This document shows positions 1-8,769 of a stretch of 43,311 bases of DNA, piece after piece (position 1 is the stretch's first letter; every line of letters starts with the position of its first letter). A program made the position numbers and the translations under genes. The stretch lies in assembly GCA_003167495.1 (NCBI GenBank), contig PMSX01000287.1, positions 1 to 43,311 of the forward strand, given 5' to 3'. This DNA comes from Bryobacterales bacterium. GTDB lineage: Bacteria > Acidobacteriota > Terriglobia > Bryobacterales > Bryobacteraceae. The notes beneath the pieces were generated by a model. That model was not told the DNA's origin and did not search any database. It worked only from the letters and a program-made list of their open reading frames with translations.

Positions 1-1
1 G

Positions 2-214
2 ATGCCGGAAATGGACGGCTACGAGGCTACGCGGGAAATTCGCTGTAATGAAGCGGGGCGCGGACATATTCCGATCATCGCCGTAACCGCCAATGTCATG
101 CCGGAAGACCGGGAAAAATGTTTGGCGTCCGGAATGGACGCTTTTGTCCCCAAACCTATAAAAACAGAGAAGTTGACGCATACAATGGAGAAATTCTTGA
201 AGGTTCGGGCTTAA
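2..214 (+). CDS. Response-regulator receiver domain, C-terminal fragment (5' partial)
   Basis: This is the last 70 residues of a two-component receiver domain; the gene begins before the window. The fragment opens at MPEMDGYEATREIR, the loop that directly follows the phospho-acceptor Asp in receiver domains, so the acceptor lies just upstream. PIIAVTANVM carries the conserved Thr/Ala of beta-4, and FVPKPI has the conserved Lys of beta-5 in the usual K-P context. The product stops right after the receiver fold (TAA at 212-214), so the domain is C-terminal. That favours a hybrid histidine kinase or a stand-alone receiver over a DNA-binding regulator. The ATG at position 2 is the internal Met of the motif, not a start codon. 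Confidence 0.88.
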   Translation: MPEMDGYEATREIRCNEAGRGHIPIIAVTANVMPEDREKCLASGMDAFVPKPIKTEKLTHTMEKFLKVRA

Positions 215-370
215 ACGCTGGTAATATTCCCTGAGAAAAATCTGCATCTTTTCCCTCTCTTGTAGCGAGAGCCGCGGTCGACGTGGTACGCTCAGAAATC
301 CTCTGAAATCTGGAGCTGCTTTAAAAGGGTCACAGAATTTGTTCCCATTTTTCAAGGGTTGTTTCCGCAA

Positions 371-1894
371 ATGATTTCATCGCGACCAACAAATCATGCA
401 GATAGAGGCTGCTGCCTCCAGTCTCGCTGGGCTCGTTTGTCAATTTTGTTGACTGTAGCGGCAGGTTTGGCTCCGCGCGGTGCGTTTGCTTTTTCGTCCG
501 ACGACGAAGTCGAAGTCCGCCTCAAGACACTGCTTACCAGCTACACGACCAAGGCTGGTGACCCCTTCGAATGCGTGGTCCTGCGCCCGTGGATTGCCAA
601 TAGTCTCATCGAGATACCGCAAGGTGCAACCGTGCACGGCCATGTCGGGAGTGTGACCTCTGTCGGTCTCGGCGTGCGGCACGAGAGTGCAAGGATGGAT
701 CTAGTTTTCGACGATTTCGTCACGCCCGACGGACGCAGCTTTCCCTTACATGCCAAACTCACCTCCGTTGACAACGCACGCGAACAGGTGAAGTCTGGCT
801 CGGTTCGTGGAGTAATCGCCGCCAATCAACCTACTAATGAACTGTATTTCGGCGTGTGGCGTTCGCCTTCGGTTGCGCTGGTTGAGCGTAGCATGATCGG
901 CCTTACCGGTCTCAGCCACCAGATCTATTCGGCGTTACCGTTGGGCCCAGCGGGCGAAGGTGGGCTGGCTGGTGGGCTGTTAGTGCTTCGCCTCGCTTTA
1001 TTCCGCTTCCCCGAGCCCGAAATTCAGTACAAGCCGGGCGTCGATATGAGACTGAGGGTGAATCCCGCGTTGCAGCAGGGCGTGCAAGAAACTCCGGAGG
1101 CTGTCTCTCCGGCTCCAGAGGGAGTCTCCGAATGGCTGCGGAAAGAGCCGTTCGGTGTCGATCGCCGTGACAATCGCCCGGTGGCAGACATGGTGAATAT
1201 TGCGTTTCTCGGGTCCCGGCAACAGCTCGAAAATGCCTTTGTGGCGGCGGGCTGGGCTCCGGCCGATCCGCCTACCAGGAAAACCAAAAGGCAGGCCTAC
1301 TATGCTTTCAATGCGATGAGAGCCTATGCCGCTGCTCCCGTATCTGCTCTTTTCTACAAGGGAATGTTGCCCGAACTCGTCTTTGAGAAGTCGTTAAACA
1401 CCGTAACGAAGCGCCATCACATTCGCGTCTGGTATGCCGGCGTGGTGGATGGCCATGAACTCTGGCTTGGCGCAGCGACTCACGATACCGGGGGCACTTT
1501 CAATCCACACTATTTCAGGTTCACCCACAAAATCGACCCGAATGTCGATGACGAGCGCGACAAGATCGTAACAGACTTGCGCTTTGCCGGGTGTGCCGAG
1601 CCGGAGATGCGGGTCGATCGTCCAACTGCGGCGTCCAACGGACTTGACCGCTCTAGCGTGACCGATGGCGCGGCGATGGTTCTTCCGCTAGCGGATTGCG
1701 AACCGAGCGATGTGCCTTCCGTGGCGATTCCCAAGCCCGGTAACCGCTTCAGCCGTTTGGTGCGCCGCATAATCCTCGAAGCTCGCAATCATGTAGAGCG
1801 GGAAAATTTGTACTACTGGACTTTTCAGGCCGTGAAGCGTGCGCACGATCACGTTGTTCAGTCCGCCAACCAAGCCGAGAAATCGATCAACTAG
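371..1894 (+). CDS. Exported LssY C-terminal-domain protein
   Basis: This encodes about 507 residues from ATG 371; an in-frame TTG lies at 359. The N-terminus has basic residues and then a hydrophobic stretch (LSILLTVAAGLAPRGAFA), consistent with a signal peptide and export. Residues of about 40-230 contain a small beta-rich region, with a Gly-rich hydrophobic stretch (GEGGLAGGLLVLRLAL). Residues of about 265-410 resemble the LssY_C domain (VADMVNIAFLGS, then QQLENAFVAAGWAPAD, and GHELWLGAATHDTG). LssY-type domains occur in envelope proteins of several bacterial phyla and their biochemical role is not established. The gene stands alone between the receiver fragment and the DUF4965 gene. Domain call is fairly secure; no function is claimed. 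Confidence 0.75.
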   Translation: MISSRPTNHADRGCCLQSRWARLSILLTVAAGLAPRGAFAFSSDDEVEVRLKTLLTSYTTKAGDPFECVVLRPWIANSLIEIPQGATVHGHVGSVTSVGLGVRHESARMDLVFDDFVTPDGRSFPLHAKLTSVDNAREQVKSGSVRGVIAANQPTNELYFGVWRSPSVALVERSMIGLTGLSHQIYSALPLGPAGEGGLAGGLLVLRLALFRFPEPEIQYKPGVDMRLRVNPALQQGVQETPEAVSPAPEGVSEWLRKEPFGVDRRDNRPVADMVNIAFLGSRQQLENAFVAAGWAPADPPTRKTKRQAYYAFNAMRAYAAAPVSALFYKGMLPELVFEKSLNTVTKRHHIRVWYAGVVDGHELWLGAATHDTGGTFNPHYFRFTHKIDPNVDDERDKIVTDLRFAGCAEPEMRVDRPTAASNGLDRSSVTDGAAMVLPLADCEPSDVPSVAIPKPGNRFSRLVRRIILEARNHVERENLYYWTFQAVKRAHDHVVQSANQAEKSIN

Positions 1895-1930
1895 CCGCAA
1901 GCCGAGGGCCAATGGCGCGGCTGAGTTTTT
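1893..1930 (+). terminator. Possible rho-independent terminator after the LssY_C gene
   Basis: AGCCGC (1893-1898) can pair with GCGGCT (1917-1922). A smaller GCC/GGC pair lies inside the loop, and GAGTTTTT follows immediately. The stem is short and the loop long, so this is a weak prediction. Confidence 0.28.
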
Positions 1931-1978
1931 CGACGCTGCGCGAGCTTTGTGGTACGTTCTTAAACGCACAGCCATCCT

Positions 1979-4060
1979 ATGTTTCTATTTCGCGCCCGAG
2001 CTCCCCATTCTCTGCTTGCCCTTCTTCTGGCTGTGCCTGCCGGTGCTGCCGACTTTCGTCCTCCGGCGGTCCCGCTGATCACTCACGATCCCTACTTCAG
2101 TATCTGGTCGATGGCAGATCACCTGAACGATGCTCCGACCAAGCACTGGACCGGCGCGGTTCATTCGTTGACCAGTTTGCTGCGCGTCGACGGCAAAGCA
2201 TTTCGAGTCATGGGCACGGACCCTCGCGCTGTGGCGCCGTTGGAACAAACGCGTGTCGAAGTGCATCCGACGACCACACGCTATGAATTCGCGGGCGCGG
2301 GCGTTCAGCTTGCGCTTACCTTTCTGACGCCGGCCCTCCCCACCGACCTCGATGTTCTTTCCCGCCCGGTCAGCTATTTGACCTGGACCTTGCAATCCAC
2401 CGACGGCCAGCCGCATCAGATCGAGATCTACTTCGATGCCGGCTCAGAGATCAGTGTGAACACGCGCGACCAACCTGTCGTCTCGTCGCGCTTCCGTATA
2501 AACGGTCAAGATGTTCTACGCGTGGGCACCCGGCAACAAGGCATGCTGGAAAAATCGGGCGATGATTTGCGGATTGATTGGGGCTATTTGTATTCCGTGG
2601 CTCCAGCGGCCGTGGGCGCCTCGCAAGTACTCGCGACACGGCCGGAAGCACAGCAGGCGTTTGTGGCTTCCGGGCATCTAACCGAGAGTGACGATGTGCG
2701 CTCGTTCCAACGCTATGCGCAGCCCACTCCCGTTCTGGCCCATGCCTTCGCCTTCCCTCTTGATGGACACAAGCTCGAATCCCGTTATCTTGTGCTGGCG
2801 TATGACGACGAGTTTTCCGTAGAATATTTCAACCGGCGCCTGCGTCCCTATTGGCGGCGCAACGGCGACGGTGTGGCTGAACTGCTGGGCTGGGCTTTGC
2901 GCGATTATGAGAAGCTGCAGGAACGATGCGCGCGCTTTGACCAGTCTCTGATGGCCGATCTCAAAGCCGCCGGCGGCGAAGAATACTCTCGCCTTTGTTC
3001 TTTGGCTTACCGCCAAGCTATCGCCGCCCACAAACTGGTTGCGGATACCGACGGAACGCCACTCTTCTTCTCGAAGGAAAACTTCAGCAACGGCTCGATC
3101 GATACTGTCGACGTCACCTATCCCAGTTCGCCTTTCTTTCTTTTGTTCAATCCAACGCTTTTAGAGGCGCAACTCAAGCCGATTCTCGATTACGCTAGTC
3201 TGCCCCGCTGGCCGTTTCCGTTCGCGCCACACGACCTTGGCCGCTATCCGTTAGCGAACGGGCAACAGTATGGCGGCGGTGAGAAGACCGAGGAAGATCA
3301 AATGCCCGTGGAAGAGAGCGGCAATATGCTCTTGATGGCCGGAGCGCTTGCCGAAGCGCGCGGGGGCGATGCCGCTTTCGCAAAAAAGTACTGGGCTGTA
3401 CTAACGAAATGGGCAGAGTACTTAAACGACAAAGGGCTCGATCCGGAAAATCAACTTTGTACGGACGACTTTGCGGGCCATCTGGCCCACAACGCCAATC
3501 TGTCGATCAAAGCAATACTGGCCTTGGCGTCTTACGCGAAGCTGGCCGGCTTGTTGGGCCAGGATCAAGTGCATCAACAATACATGGCGCGCGCGCGGAT
3601 CTATGCTACGCGTTGGGTGCAACTGGCGCAGGAGGAGGACCATTACCGTCTCGCGTTCGATCGCGGCGGCACCTGGAGCCAAAAATACAACTTGGTTTGG
3701 GATCATTTGCTCGATTTGAACGTTTTTCCGCCCTCGATCGTTGAAAAGGAGCTTGCTTTCTACAAATCGCACGCGAATCGGTACGGCTTGCCGTTGGACA
3801 ACCGCAAGGATTACACCAAAATCGATTGGCTCGCCTGGACGGCCTCCCTTGCACCGTCGCACGCCGGTTTTGCGGAACTATTCACGCCAGCCTATCGATT
3901 TGCCAATGAATCCCCAACTCGCGTGCCGCTTACCGATTGGTACGACACCAAAACGGGTAAGCAGGTAGGATTTCAGGCGCGCTCGGTGGTAGGCGGCATT
4001 TTCATTGAAATGCTGACAGATAAATCCACTTGGAAGCGGTACGCGCAAGCGACGCAATAG
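1979..4060 (+). CDS. Glutaminase A-like protein (DUF5127/DUF4965/DUF1793 family), secreted
   Basis: This is a 693-residue protein with an N-terminal signal peptide (HSLLALLLAVPAGAADF). It matches the fungal/bacterial family typified by Aspergillus glutaminase GtaA: a DUF4964/DUF5127 beta-sandwich of about residues 25-320, then an alpha/alpha-barrel (DUF4965 plus DUF1793) to the end. Family-typical motifs are HDPYFSIWSMAD near residue 36, HDLGRYPLANGQQYG near 417, MPVEESGNML near 441 and GHLAHNANLSIKAI near 500. Length is normal and the ORF is intact. In the family some members hydrolyse L-glutamine extracellularly, but most are uncharacterised and the fold is also that of glycosidases, so substrate is unknown. 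No clear Shine-Dalgarno precedes ATG 1979. Confidence 0.85.
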   Translation: MFLFRARAPHSLLALLLAVPAGAADFRPPAVPLITHDPYFSIWSMADHLNDAPTKHWTGAVHSLTSLLRVDGKAFRVMGTDPRAVAPLEQTRVEVHPTTTRYEFAGAGVQLALTFLTPALPTDLDVLSRPVSYLTWTLQSTDGQPHQIEIYFDAGSEISVNTRDQPVVSSRFRINGQDVLRVGTRQQGMLEKSGDDLRIDWGYLYSVAPAAVGASQVLATRPEAQQAFVASGHLTESDDVRSFQRYAQPTPVLAHAFAFPLDGHKLESRYLVLAYDDEFSVEYFNRRLRPYWRRNGDGVAELLGWALRDYEKLQERCARFDQSLMADLKAAGGEEYSRLCSLAYRQAIAAHKLVADTDGTPLFFSKENFSNGSIDTVDVTYPSSPFFLLFNPTLLEAQLKPILDYASLPRWPFPFAPHDLGRYPLANGQQYGGGEKTEEDQMPVEESGNMLLMAGALAEARGGDAAFAKKYWAVLTKWAEYLNDKGLDPENQLCTDDFAGHLAHNANLSIKAILALASYAKLAGLLGQDQVHQQYMARARIYATRWVQLAQEEDHYRLAFDRGGTWSQKYNLVWDHLLDLNVFPPSIVEKELAFYKSHANRYGLPLDNRKDYTKIDWLAWTASLAPSHAGFAELFTPAYRFANESPTRVPLTDWYDTKTGKQVGFQARSVVGGIFIEMLTDKSTWKRYAQATQ

Positions 4061-4167
4061 TCCTGATCTTCCTGTGGGCTAAGTAACAGCTAAATCCGGC
4101 CTAGTTTGGAAGGACTAGTTCATTCCTAAGTTGAGCGGATCGGGCAGGTTTCGCTACCTTATCTTTA

Positions 4168-5412
4168 GTGCTTCTCTCGGAAAAGGTTCTTCAAGTCTGT
4201 CAGGAGATCGCAACTTTTACAGAAACGGACGGATTGACAAGCCGGCCTTTGTTTGCCGAAAGTATGCGGTCTTGCCATCACGTTCTACGCTCCTGGATGG
4301 AAAAGCTGGGAATGCGCACAAGCGTCGATGCGGCGGGCAATCTCCGCGGGTTGTACTCCGGGGAAAGCGTTTCCGGCGACCGTTTGCTGATCGGTTCGCA
4401 CTTGGATGCCGTGCCGAACGCGGGACCTTATGACGGAGTGCTGGGTGTCGCCCTGGGCATCGCGCTTATGGAAGCGCTCGAGGGTAAACGATTCCCGTAC
4501 GAAATTGAGGTTATTGGTTTTTCGGAAGAGAGCGGCCAGCGGTTCGGGACGCCATTTTTGGGTAGCCGAGCTCTGGTTGGGCGCATAGATGAGCAACTGC
4601 TCGAAACAAAGGACATCAGCGAGATCAGTCTCCGCGAGGCCATTACCGACTATGGGCTTGATGCATCCGACCTTCCCGACGCACTCGTCACGCCCGACAC
4701 ATTTGCGTTTCTCGAATATCACATTGAACGCGGCCCGGTGCTCGAAAGTCTTCATAAACCTTTGGGCGTCGTCGAAGCGATTGTTGGGCGGAGCCGTTTT
4801 ACGGTTGAATTTATCGGCGAGCCAAGCAATTCCGGCACGACCCCGATGAATCTGCGGCGCGATGCGTTGAGCGGCGCTGCTGAATGGATTGGCATGGTGG
4901 AGCAGGAAGCAAACTCGGTGAACGGCCTTCTTACCACCGTGGAAAAGGTCGAAGTGTTTCCCGGCGCCACTGGGGTGATTCCTTCGAACGTCACAATGAG
5001 CGTGGATATGCGTCACCACTCGGACAAGACGCTGAATGGCACGATTGCGCGGTTGATCGAGAAAGCGCGGCACGTGGCGCAGAAGCGCCGCTTGCGATTT
5101 GACTTTCACCGCAATCTGGATCATCAAGCGGTTGTCATGCATCCGGGCTTGGTCCACATTGCCGAGCGAGCATTGCGCCTTTCGGGTTGTCCGTCGTCGC
5201 GGCTCGTGAGCGGCTATGGGCACGATGCCATGATCCTGGCTGAAAAGATACCTTCCGCCCTGATTTTTATCCGCACGCTTGACGGCTTATCGCAACACCC
5301 TGGCATGCAAATCAGCCCGGCTGATGTGGAACTGGCCATCGCTTCCGGCCTGCATTTCTTGAAGGAAATTCCGGGCTTTATGCGAAAAACGAGCGTTTCC
5401 GCCTACGCCTGA
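4168..5412 (+). CDS. M20-family amidohydrolase (allantoate amidohydrolase / N-carbamoyl-amino-acid hydrolase type)
   Basis: This is a 414-residue cytosolic metallo-amidohydrolase of the hydantoinase/carbamoylase (HyuC/AllC) subgroup of peptidase family M20. GSHLDAVPNAGPYDGVLG (His78 and the Asp of PYDG) supplies the first metal ligands. FSEESGQRFG carries the catalytic/bridging acidic pair, EYHIERGPVLE a further His, and SGYGHDAMIL the C-terminal His. The lid/dimerisation domain sits between about residues 205 and 320. Family members remove a carbamoyl or ureido group from N-carbamoyl amino acids or allantoate. No purine or hydantoin genes are adjacent, so the substrate cannot be chosen. The start is GTG 4168 without an obvious ribosome-binding site. 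The large antisense ORF is a shadow. Confidence 0.86.
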   Translation: MLLSEKVLQVCQEIATFTETDGLTSRPLFAESMRSCHHVLRSWMEKLGMRTSVDAAGNLRGLYSGESVSGDRLLIGSHLDAVPNAGPYDGVLGVALGIALMEALEGKRFPYEIEVIGFSEESGQRFGTPFLGSRALVGRIDEQLLETKDISEISLREAITDYGLDASDLPDALVTPDTFAFLEYHIERGPVLESLHKPLGVVEAIVGRSRFTVEFIGEPSNSGTTPMNLRRDALSGAAEWIGMVEQEANSVNGLLTTVEKVEVFPGATGVIPSNVTMSVDMRHHSDKTLNGTIARLIEKARHVAQKRRLRFDFHRNLDHQAVVMHPGLVHIAERALRLSGCPSSRLVSGYGHDAMILAEKIPSALIFIRTLDGLSQHPGMQISPADVELAIASGLHFLKEIPGFMRKTSVSAYA

Positions 5413-5561
5413 AAACCCGTCCGCAAGCGACGAATAGGACTTTATTGGGCTTGAACCGTTGATTCCTATAGTCCGAGTAGGGTAAAACTGTTAAGCGCGT
5501 ATTTTTGTGGAACGTGCCTGAAAACTATAAAAAAAATAACAAAAGGTCTTAGGAGGCTTTG

Positions 5562-5963
5562 ATGAAGGGTTTTAGAACATTTATCATGAGGGGCAACGTC
5601 GTCGACTTGGCGGTCGGCGTCGTCATCGGTACTGTATTTGGCGCAGTGGTGAAGGGTTTGGTGGATAGCTTGATCAACCCATTCATTGCGCTGCTCTTCG
5701 GGAAACCCGATTTTTCGAAAATCAAATTTGACATCGCCGGAACAGAATTTCCAATTGGCAATTTCATCACCGCACTGGTGATGTTTCTACTCACGTCGGC
5801 CGCTATCTATTTCTTCGTGGTACTGCCACTGAATGCGTTCACGGCACGGCTGAAGCGCGGCGAGGTGCCACCTGATCCGACCACCAAGAAGTGCCCCGAG
5901 TGTTTGAGCGAGATTCCGATTGCGGCGCATAAGTGTGCGTTTTGCACATCCGTCGTTGCTTAG
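5562..5963 (+). CDS. mscL: Large-conductance mechanosensitive channel with C-terminal zinc-ribbon-like tail
   Basis: This is a 133-residue inner-membrane channel that opens under membrane tension to release solutes during osmotic downshock. The N-terminal amphipathic helix and TM1 read GNVVDLAVGVVIG with the Gly-rich pore-lining repeat, and TM2 spans FITALVMFLLTSAAIYFFVV. After the TM2 exit the usual cytoplasmic helix carries CPECLSEIPIAAHKCAFC, a CxxC-x11-CxxC arrangement resembling a zinc ribbon. Such tails occur in some MscL proteins but are absent from the E. coli one. AGGAGG (5551-5556) lies 5 nt before ATG 5562, which decides the start over the TTG at 5559. The gene is monocistronic: a roughly 150-nt upstream gap, and a hairpin just downstream. 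Confidence 0.95.
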   Translation: MKGFRTFIMRGNVVDLAVGVVIGTVFGAVVKGLVDSLINPFIALLFGKPDFSKIKFDIAGTEFPIGNFITALVMFLLTSAAIYFFVVLPLNAFTARLKRGEVPPDPTTKKCPECLSEIPIAAHKCAFCTSVVA

Positions 5964-5983
5964 GATCTTGTCGCGTTTAGATA

Positions 5984-6009
5984 AACGGCAGCGCAAGAGG
6001 GCTGCCGTT
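5984..6009 (+). terminator. Perfect 9-bp hairpin after mscL
   Basis: AACGGCAGC (5984-5992) and GCTGCCGTT (6001-6009) form a perfect 9-bp stem with an 8-nt loop, 20 bases after the mscL stop. There is no T-tract after it, so it may be a weak terminator or an mRNA 3'-end stabiliser. Confidence 0.5.
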
Positions 6010-6067
6010 CACCGCTTAATCGCAGCGCCGATGGTGCGCGGCTGAAATCTTCCGCTAAAATCAAGTC

Positions 6068-6862
6068 TTGTTTCGACGGCGCATCCTTCCGGTCCTTTGC
6101 CTCTGTGCGGCCGCTTGCTTTGCTCAGGGGAACTATGAAGTGCAGGTTTATGGTTCTGACACCGTGGCACCCGGCCAAACCATGGTGGAATTGCACAGTA
6201 ACTTCACCGCGCAGGGCAGCAAAAGTACAACCGACGGCACCTATCCAACCAACCATCAAGAGCACGAAAGCATCGAGATTACCCAAGGCTGGAACGACTG
6301 GTTTGAGACCGGCTTTTACATCTTCACCAGCATCGGGCCGAATGGGCGGGGATACCAATGGGTGGGTGATCACATCCGTCCGCGCGTTCGTGCGCCGGAA
6401 AGGTGGAATTGGCCCGTTGGCGTAAGTTTGTCCCTCGAAGCGGGCTACCAGCGCGCAGTTTTTTCAAGCGACACTTGGACACTCGAGATACGGCCCATTA
6501 TCGATAAGCAACTCGGGGCGTGGTACCTCGCCTTCAACCCCGCTTGTGATCGGAGCTGGCATGGGCCAGGAGTCTCCCAGGGCATAACCTTCGCGCCAGC
6601 CGTTAAGGTTGGCTATAACTTCACAAAAAAGATTGCTGGAGGCTTTGAGTATTACGGCGCTACGGGCGACATTACCAGCTTCGATCCCATCGGTCAACAG
6701 CAGCAGCAGATTGTGCCCGCCATAGACCTGGATTTGAATCCCGATTGGGAGTTCAACTTCGGCGTGGGCATTGGCATGACCCACGGAACAGACCATCTGC
6801 TGGTGAAAATGATTCTCGGGCGGCGCTTCGATTTTTTCGGCAAAAAGCGCCCGCAGCCATAA
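6068..6862 (+). CDS. Outer-membrane beta-barrel-like protein of unknown function
   Basis: This is a 264-residue protein with a strong N-terminal signal sequence (RRRILPVLCLCAAACFAQG). The mature part is rich in alternating hydrophobic/aromatic beta strands (WPVGVSLSLEAGYQ, FAPAVKVGYNFTKK, WEFNFGVGIGMTHGTD) and ends LVKMILGRRFDFFGKK. The layout suits a small outer-membrane barrel similar to poorly characterised 'transporter/MetA-pathway' proteins. No ATG is available near the N-terminus, so the start is taken as TTG 6068. I cannot assign a substrate. It sits between mscL and fabI without an operon link. Confidence 0.6.
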   Translation: MFRRRILPVLCLCAAACFAQGNYEVQVYGSDTVAPGQTMVELHSNFTAQGSKSTTDGTYPTNHQEHESIEITQGWNDWFETGFYIFTSIGPNGRGYQWVGDHIRPRVRAPERWNWPVGVSLSLEAGYQRAVFSSDTWTLEIRPIIDKQLGAWYLAFNPACDRSWHGPGVSQGITFAPAVKVGYNFTKKIAGGFEYYGATGDITSFDPIGQQQQQIVPAIDLDLNPDWEFNFGVGIGMTHGTDHLLVKMILGRRFDFFGKKRPQP

Positions 6863-6916
6863 ACTCCGAACGGTCCCCCTCCTCTCTTTTATCTGCGCAC
6901 GTTACAATGTCTCTGC

Positions 6917-7699
6917 ATGGGACAACTGCTTGAGGGGAAGACAGCGCTCGTCTTGGGCATTGCCAATAAGTGGAGCATCGCTTATGCGATCAGCGCCGCG
7001 TTCGTGCGCGAAGGCGCATCGCTCATTCTTACGTATCAAGGAGAAAGACAGAAAGAGACAGTGGAAGAGCTGGGTGGGGAATTGCACGCCTCGAAGATCC
7101 TTCCCTGCGACGTGACCAAGCCGGACGAATTGCAATCGTTGGTGGCCAATCTCAAAGAATCGGCCCCAGTGGTGGATAGCGTGGTTCACAGCATTGCCTT
7201 CGCCAACCGCGAAGACTTGAGCCGCCCTTTTCTCGAAACCAGCCGCGACGGGTTTCTCCTGGCGCAAGAAGTTAGTGCTTATTCACTAGTAGCTGTGTCT
7301 CGCGCCATCGCGCCACTGATGACGCGCGGCGGTTCGATCACTACGCTCACCTACCTTGGGTCCACGCGAGTAGTACAAAACTATAACGTTATGGGAGTCG
7401 CCAAGGCGTCGCTGGAGGCATGTGTTCGTTACCTGGCTTGCGATCTGGGTCCGAAGCGCGTGCGAGTGAATGCGATTTCCGCAGGGCCCATTAAGACGAC
7501 TTCGGCGCGCGGCATCAAAGATTTCTCGAAAGTGTTGGAAAGCGTTGCGGCGGCGGCTCCGTTGCGCCACAATACAGAGACAGCCGAAGTGGGAGACACT
7601 GCGGTGTTTCTCGCCAGTGACCTCGGAAGAGGCGTTACTGGAAATATAGTATTCGTCGATTCGGGTTTTCAAGTCGTGGGTCTAGGGCTTAGTGAGTAG
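6917..7699 (+). CDS. fabI: Enoyl-[acyl-carrier-protein] reductase (NADH), FabI type
   Basis: This is a 260-residue short-chain-dehydrogenase-fold enzyme that reduces trans-2-enoyl-ACP in the last step of each fatty-acid elongation cycle (type II FAS). The N-terminal nucleotide-binding region reads ALVLGIANKWSIAYAISAA, with the FabI-type G-I-A-N-x-x-S-I-A motif rather than the classical TGxxxGxG. The catalytic Tyr-x6-Lys is NYNVMGVAKASLEA, placing Tyr156 and Lys163 at the E. coli FabI positions; Tyr146 is also present (LTYLG). RVNAISAGPIKTTSARGI is the substrate loop. A TACAAT hexamer at 6903-6908 lies only 8 nt before the ATG and no Shine-Dalgarno is visible, so a near-leaderless transcript is possible. 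The gene is intact and alone. Confidence 0.95.
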   Translation: MGQLLEGKTALVLGIANKWSIAYAISAAFVREGASLILTYQGERQKETVEELGGELHASKILPCDVTKPDELQSLVANLKESAPVVDSVVHSIAFANREDLSRPFLETSRDGFLLAQEVSAYSLVAVSRAIAPLMTRGGSITTLTYLGSTRVVQNYNVMGVAKASLEACVRYLACDLGPKRVRVNAISAGPIKTTSARGIKDFSKVLESVAAAAPLRHNTETAEVGDTAVFLASDLGRGVTGNIVFVDSGFQVVGLGLSE

Positions 7700-7737
7700 A
7701 GGGTCTTGGTCACTGACGCTGCAAGCGCGATTCCTCA

Positions 7738-7767
7738 TTGACACTTTATTTTCAGCTTCATTATCCT
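7738..7767 (+). promoter_or_regulatory. Sigma-70-like promoter upstream of the ABC operon
   Basis: A perfect -35 TTGACA (7738-7743) is followed after 18 nt by TATCCT (7762-7767, 4/6 match to TATAAT). It is placed about 34 nt before the ATG of the ABC ATPase gene. Predicted only from sequence. Confidence 0.45.
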
Positions 7768-7800
7768 GGTTATTTCCTACAACGGCGTCACGCCAAAACT

Positions 7801-8769
7801 ATGATTCAAGTCACAGGTCTTTCAAAGAAGTACGCAAACTATGTTGCGGTGGACAATATCACGTTTTCCGTTGACAAGGGCGACATCGTTGGCTTTCTGG
7901 GACCCAACGGTGCCGGCAAAACAACTACCATGCGCGTGATCACCGGCTTCATGCCTCCTACGGCCGGCAAAGTGACGGTGGGGGGTTTCGACGTTTTTGA
8001 GCAGCCCATTGAAGTGAAAAAGCGCATTGGCTATCTGCCGGAGGCGCCGCCGCTATACCCCGAAATGAGGGTAATTGACTATCTCACCTTTGTTGCGAGG
8101 CTGAAAGGTCTCCCCAACGCGGAGATCCCCGAGCGCGTGCAGCAAGTCATGAAGAAGTGTTCAGTGTCGGATGTGAGCGGCAAATTGATTTCGAAATTGT
8201 CGAAAGGTTACCGGCAACGCGTGGGTTTAGCGCAAGCGATCGTACACAATCCCGATGTGCTGGTTCTAGACGAGCCGACGTCGGGGCTCGATCCGAAACA
8301 AATTATCGAAACGCGCGATTTGATCAAAGGCCTATCCGGCGAACACACCATTATCTTGAGCACGCACATTCTTCCCGAAGTGGAAGCGATTTGCAAAAAG
8401 GTGGTGATCATCAGCAAAGGAAAACTGGTGAAGACGGATTCGGTGGAGAATCTGAAGAATAGGGCGGCCTTTACGATCGAGTTGAATACGGGCGACAGGG
8501 CGGATGCCACAGAGGTGCGACAGAGACTGGAACAGGTGGCGAGTGTGAGCAAGGTGGTGGATCATGCATCGAACGGCGGGCGGCTTGCCTTTGATGTGGA
8601 AGGCTTAACGGGAACGGATGTGCGGCCTGATGTGGCGCGCGCCGTGGTGCAGGCGGGTTGGAATTTGTTGGAAATGCGATCAAGTACAACGCTCGAAGAA
8701 GTCTTCCTGGAATTGACAAGCGCCGAACAAGGCGCGCCCGAAGCCGTGACCGCGGGAGCACAGCTATGA
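7801..8769 (+). CDS. ABC transporter ATP-binding protein (GldA/CcmA-like)
   Basis: This is the 322-residue ATPase of an ABC-2 type transporter. Walker A is GPNGAGKTT (Lys40 from ATG 7801), the signature is LSKGYRQR (about 133-140) and Walker B is VLVLDEPTSGLDP (Asp157, Glu158), followed by the switch His in STHILPEV. The C-terminal 90 residues form the accessory domain seen in GldA- and NatA-like ATPases. ATG 7801 is preferred to the TTG at 7738 because that TTG is part of a -35 element and MIQVTGLSKKY is a normal N-terminus for the family. The stop overlaps the next start (ATGA, 8766-8769). The gene is first of four in an operon; substrate unknown. Confidence 0.92.
   Translation: MIQVTGLSKKYANYVAVDNITFSVDKGDIVGFLGPNGAGKTTTMRVITGFMPPTAGKVTVGGFDVFEQPIEVKKRIGYLPEAPPLYPEMRVIDYLTFVARLKGLPNAEIPERVQQVMKKCSVSDVSGKLISKLSKGYRQRVGLAQAIVHNPDVLVLDEPTSGLDPKQIIETRDLIKGLSGEHTIILSTHILPEVEAICKKVVIISKGKLVKTDSVENLKNRAAFTIELNTGDRADATEVRQRLEQVASVSKVVDHASNGGRLAFDVEGLTGTDVRPDVARAVVQAGWNLLEMRSSTTLEEVFLELTSAEQGAPEAVTAGAQL

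Noticed and set aside
1979..4060. Naming the DUF4965 protein a glutaminase
   Set aside because: The family name comes from one fungal enzyme; the bacterial member could be a glycosidase-like protein, so only the family is claimed.
4285..5223. 312-residue minus-strand ORF opposite the M20 gene
   Set aside because: It is a shadow in the antisense frame of a gene with clear metal-ligand motifs; no ribosome-binding site and no recognisable family.
5444..5472. A promoter for mscL with TATAGT at 5467-5472
   Set aside because: The -10-like hexamer is reasonable but no -35 fits at 16-18 nt better than chance, so it was not listed as a feature.
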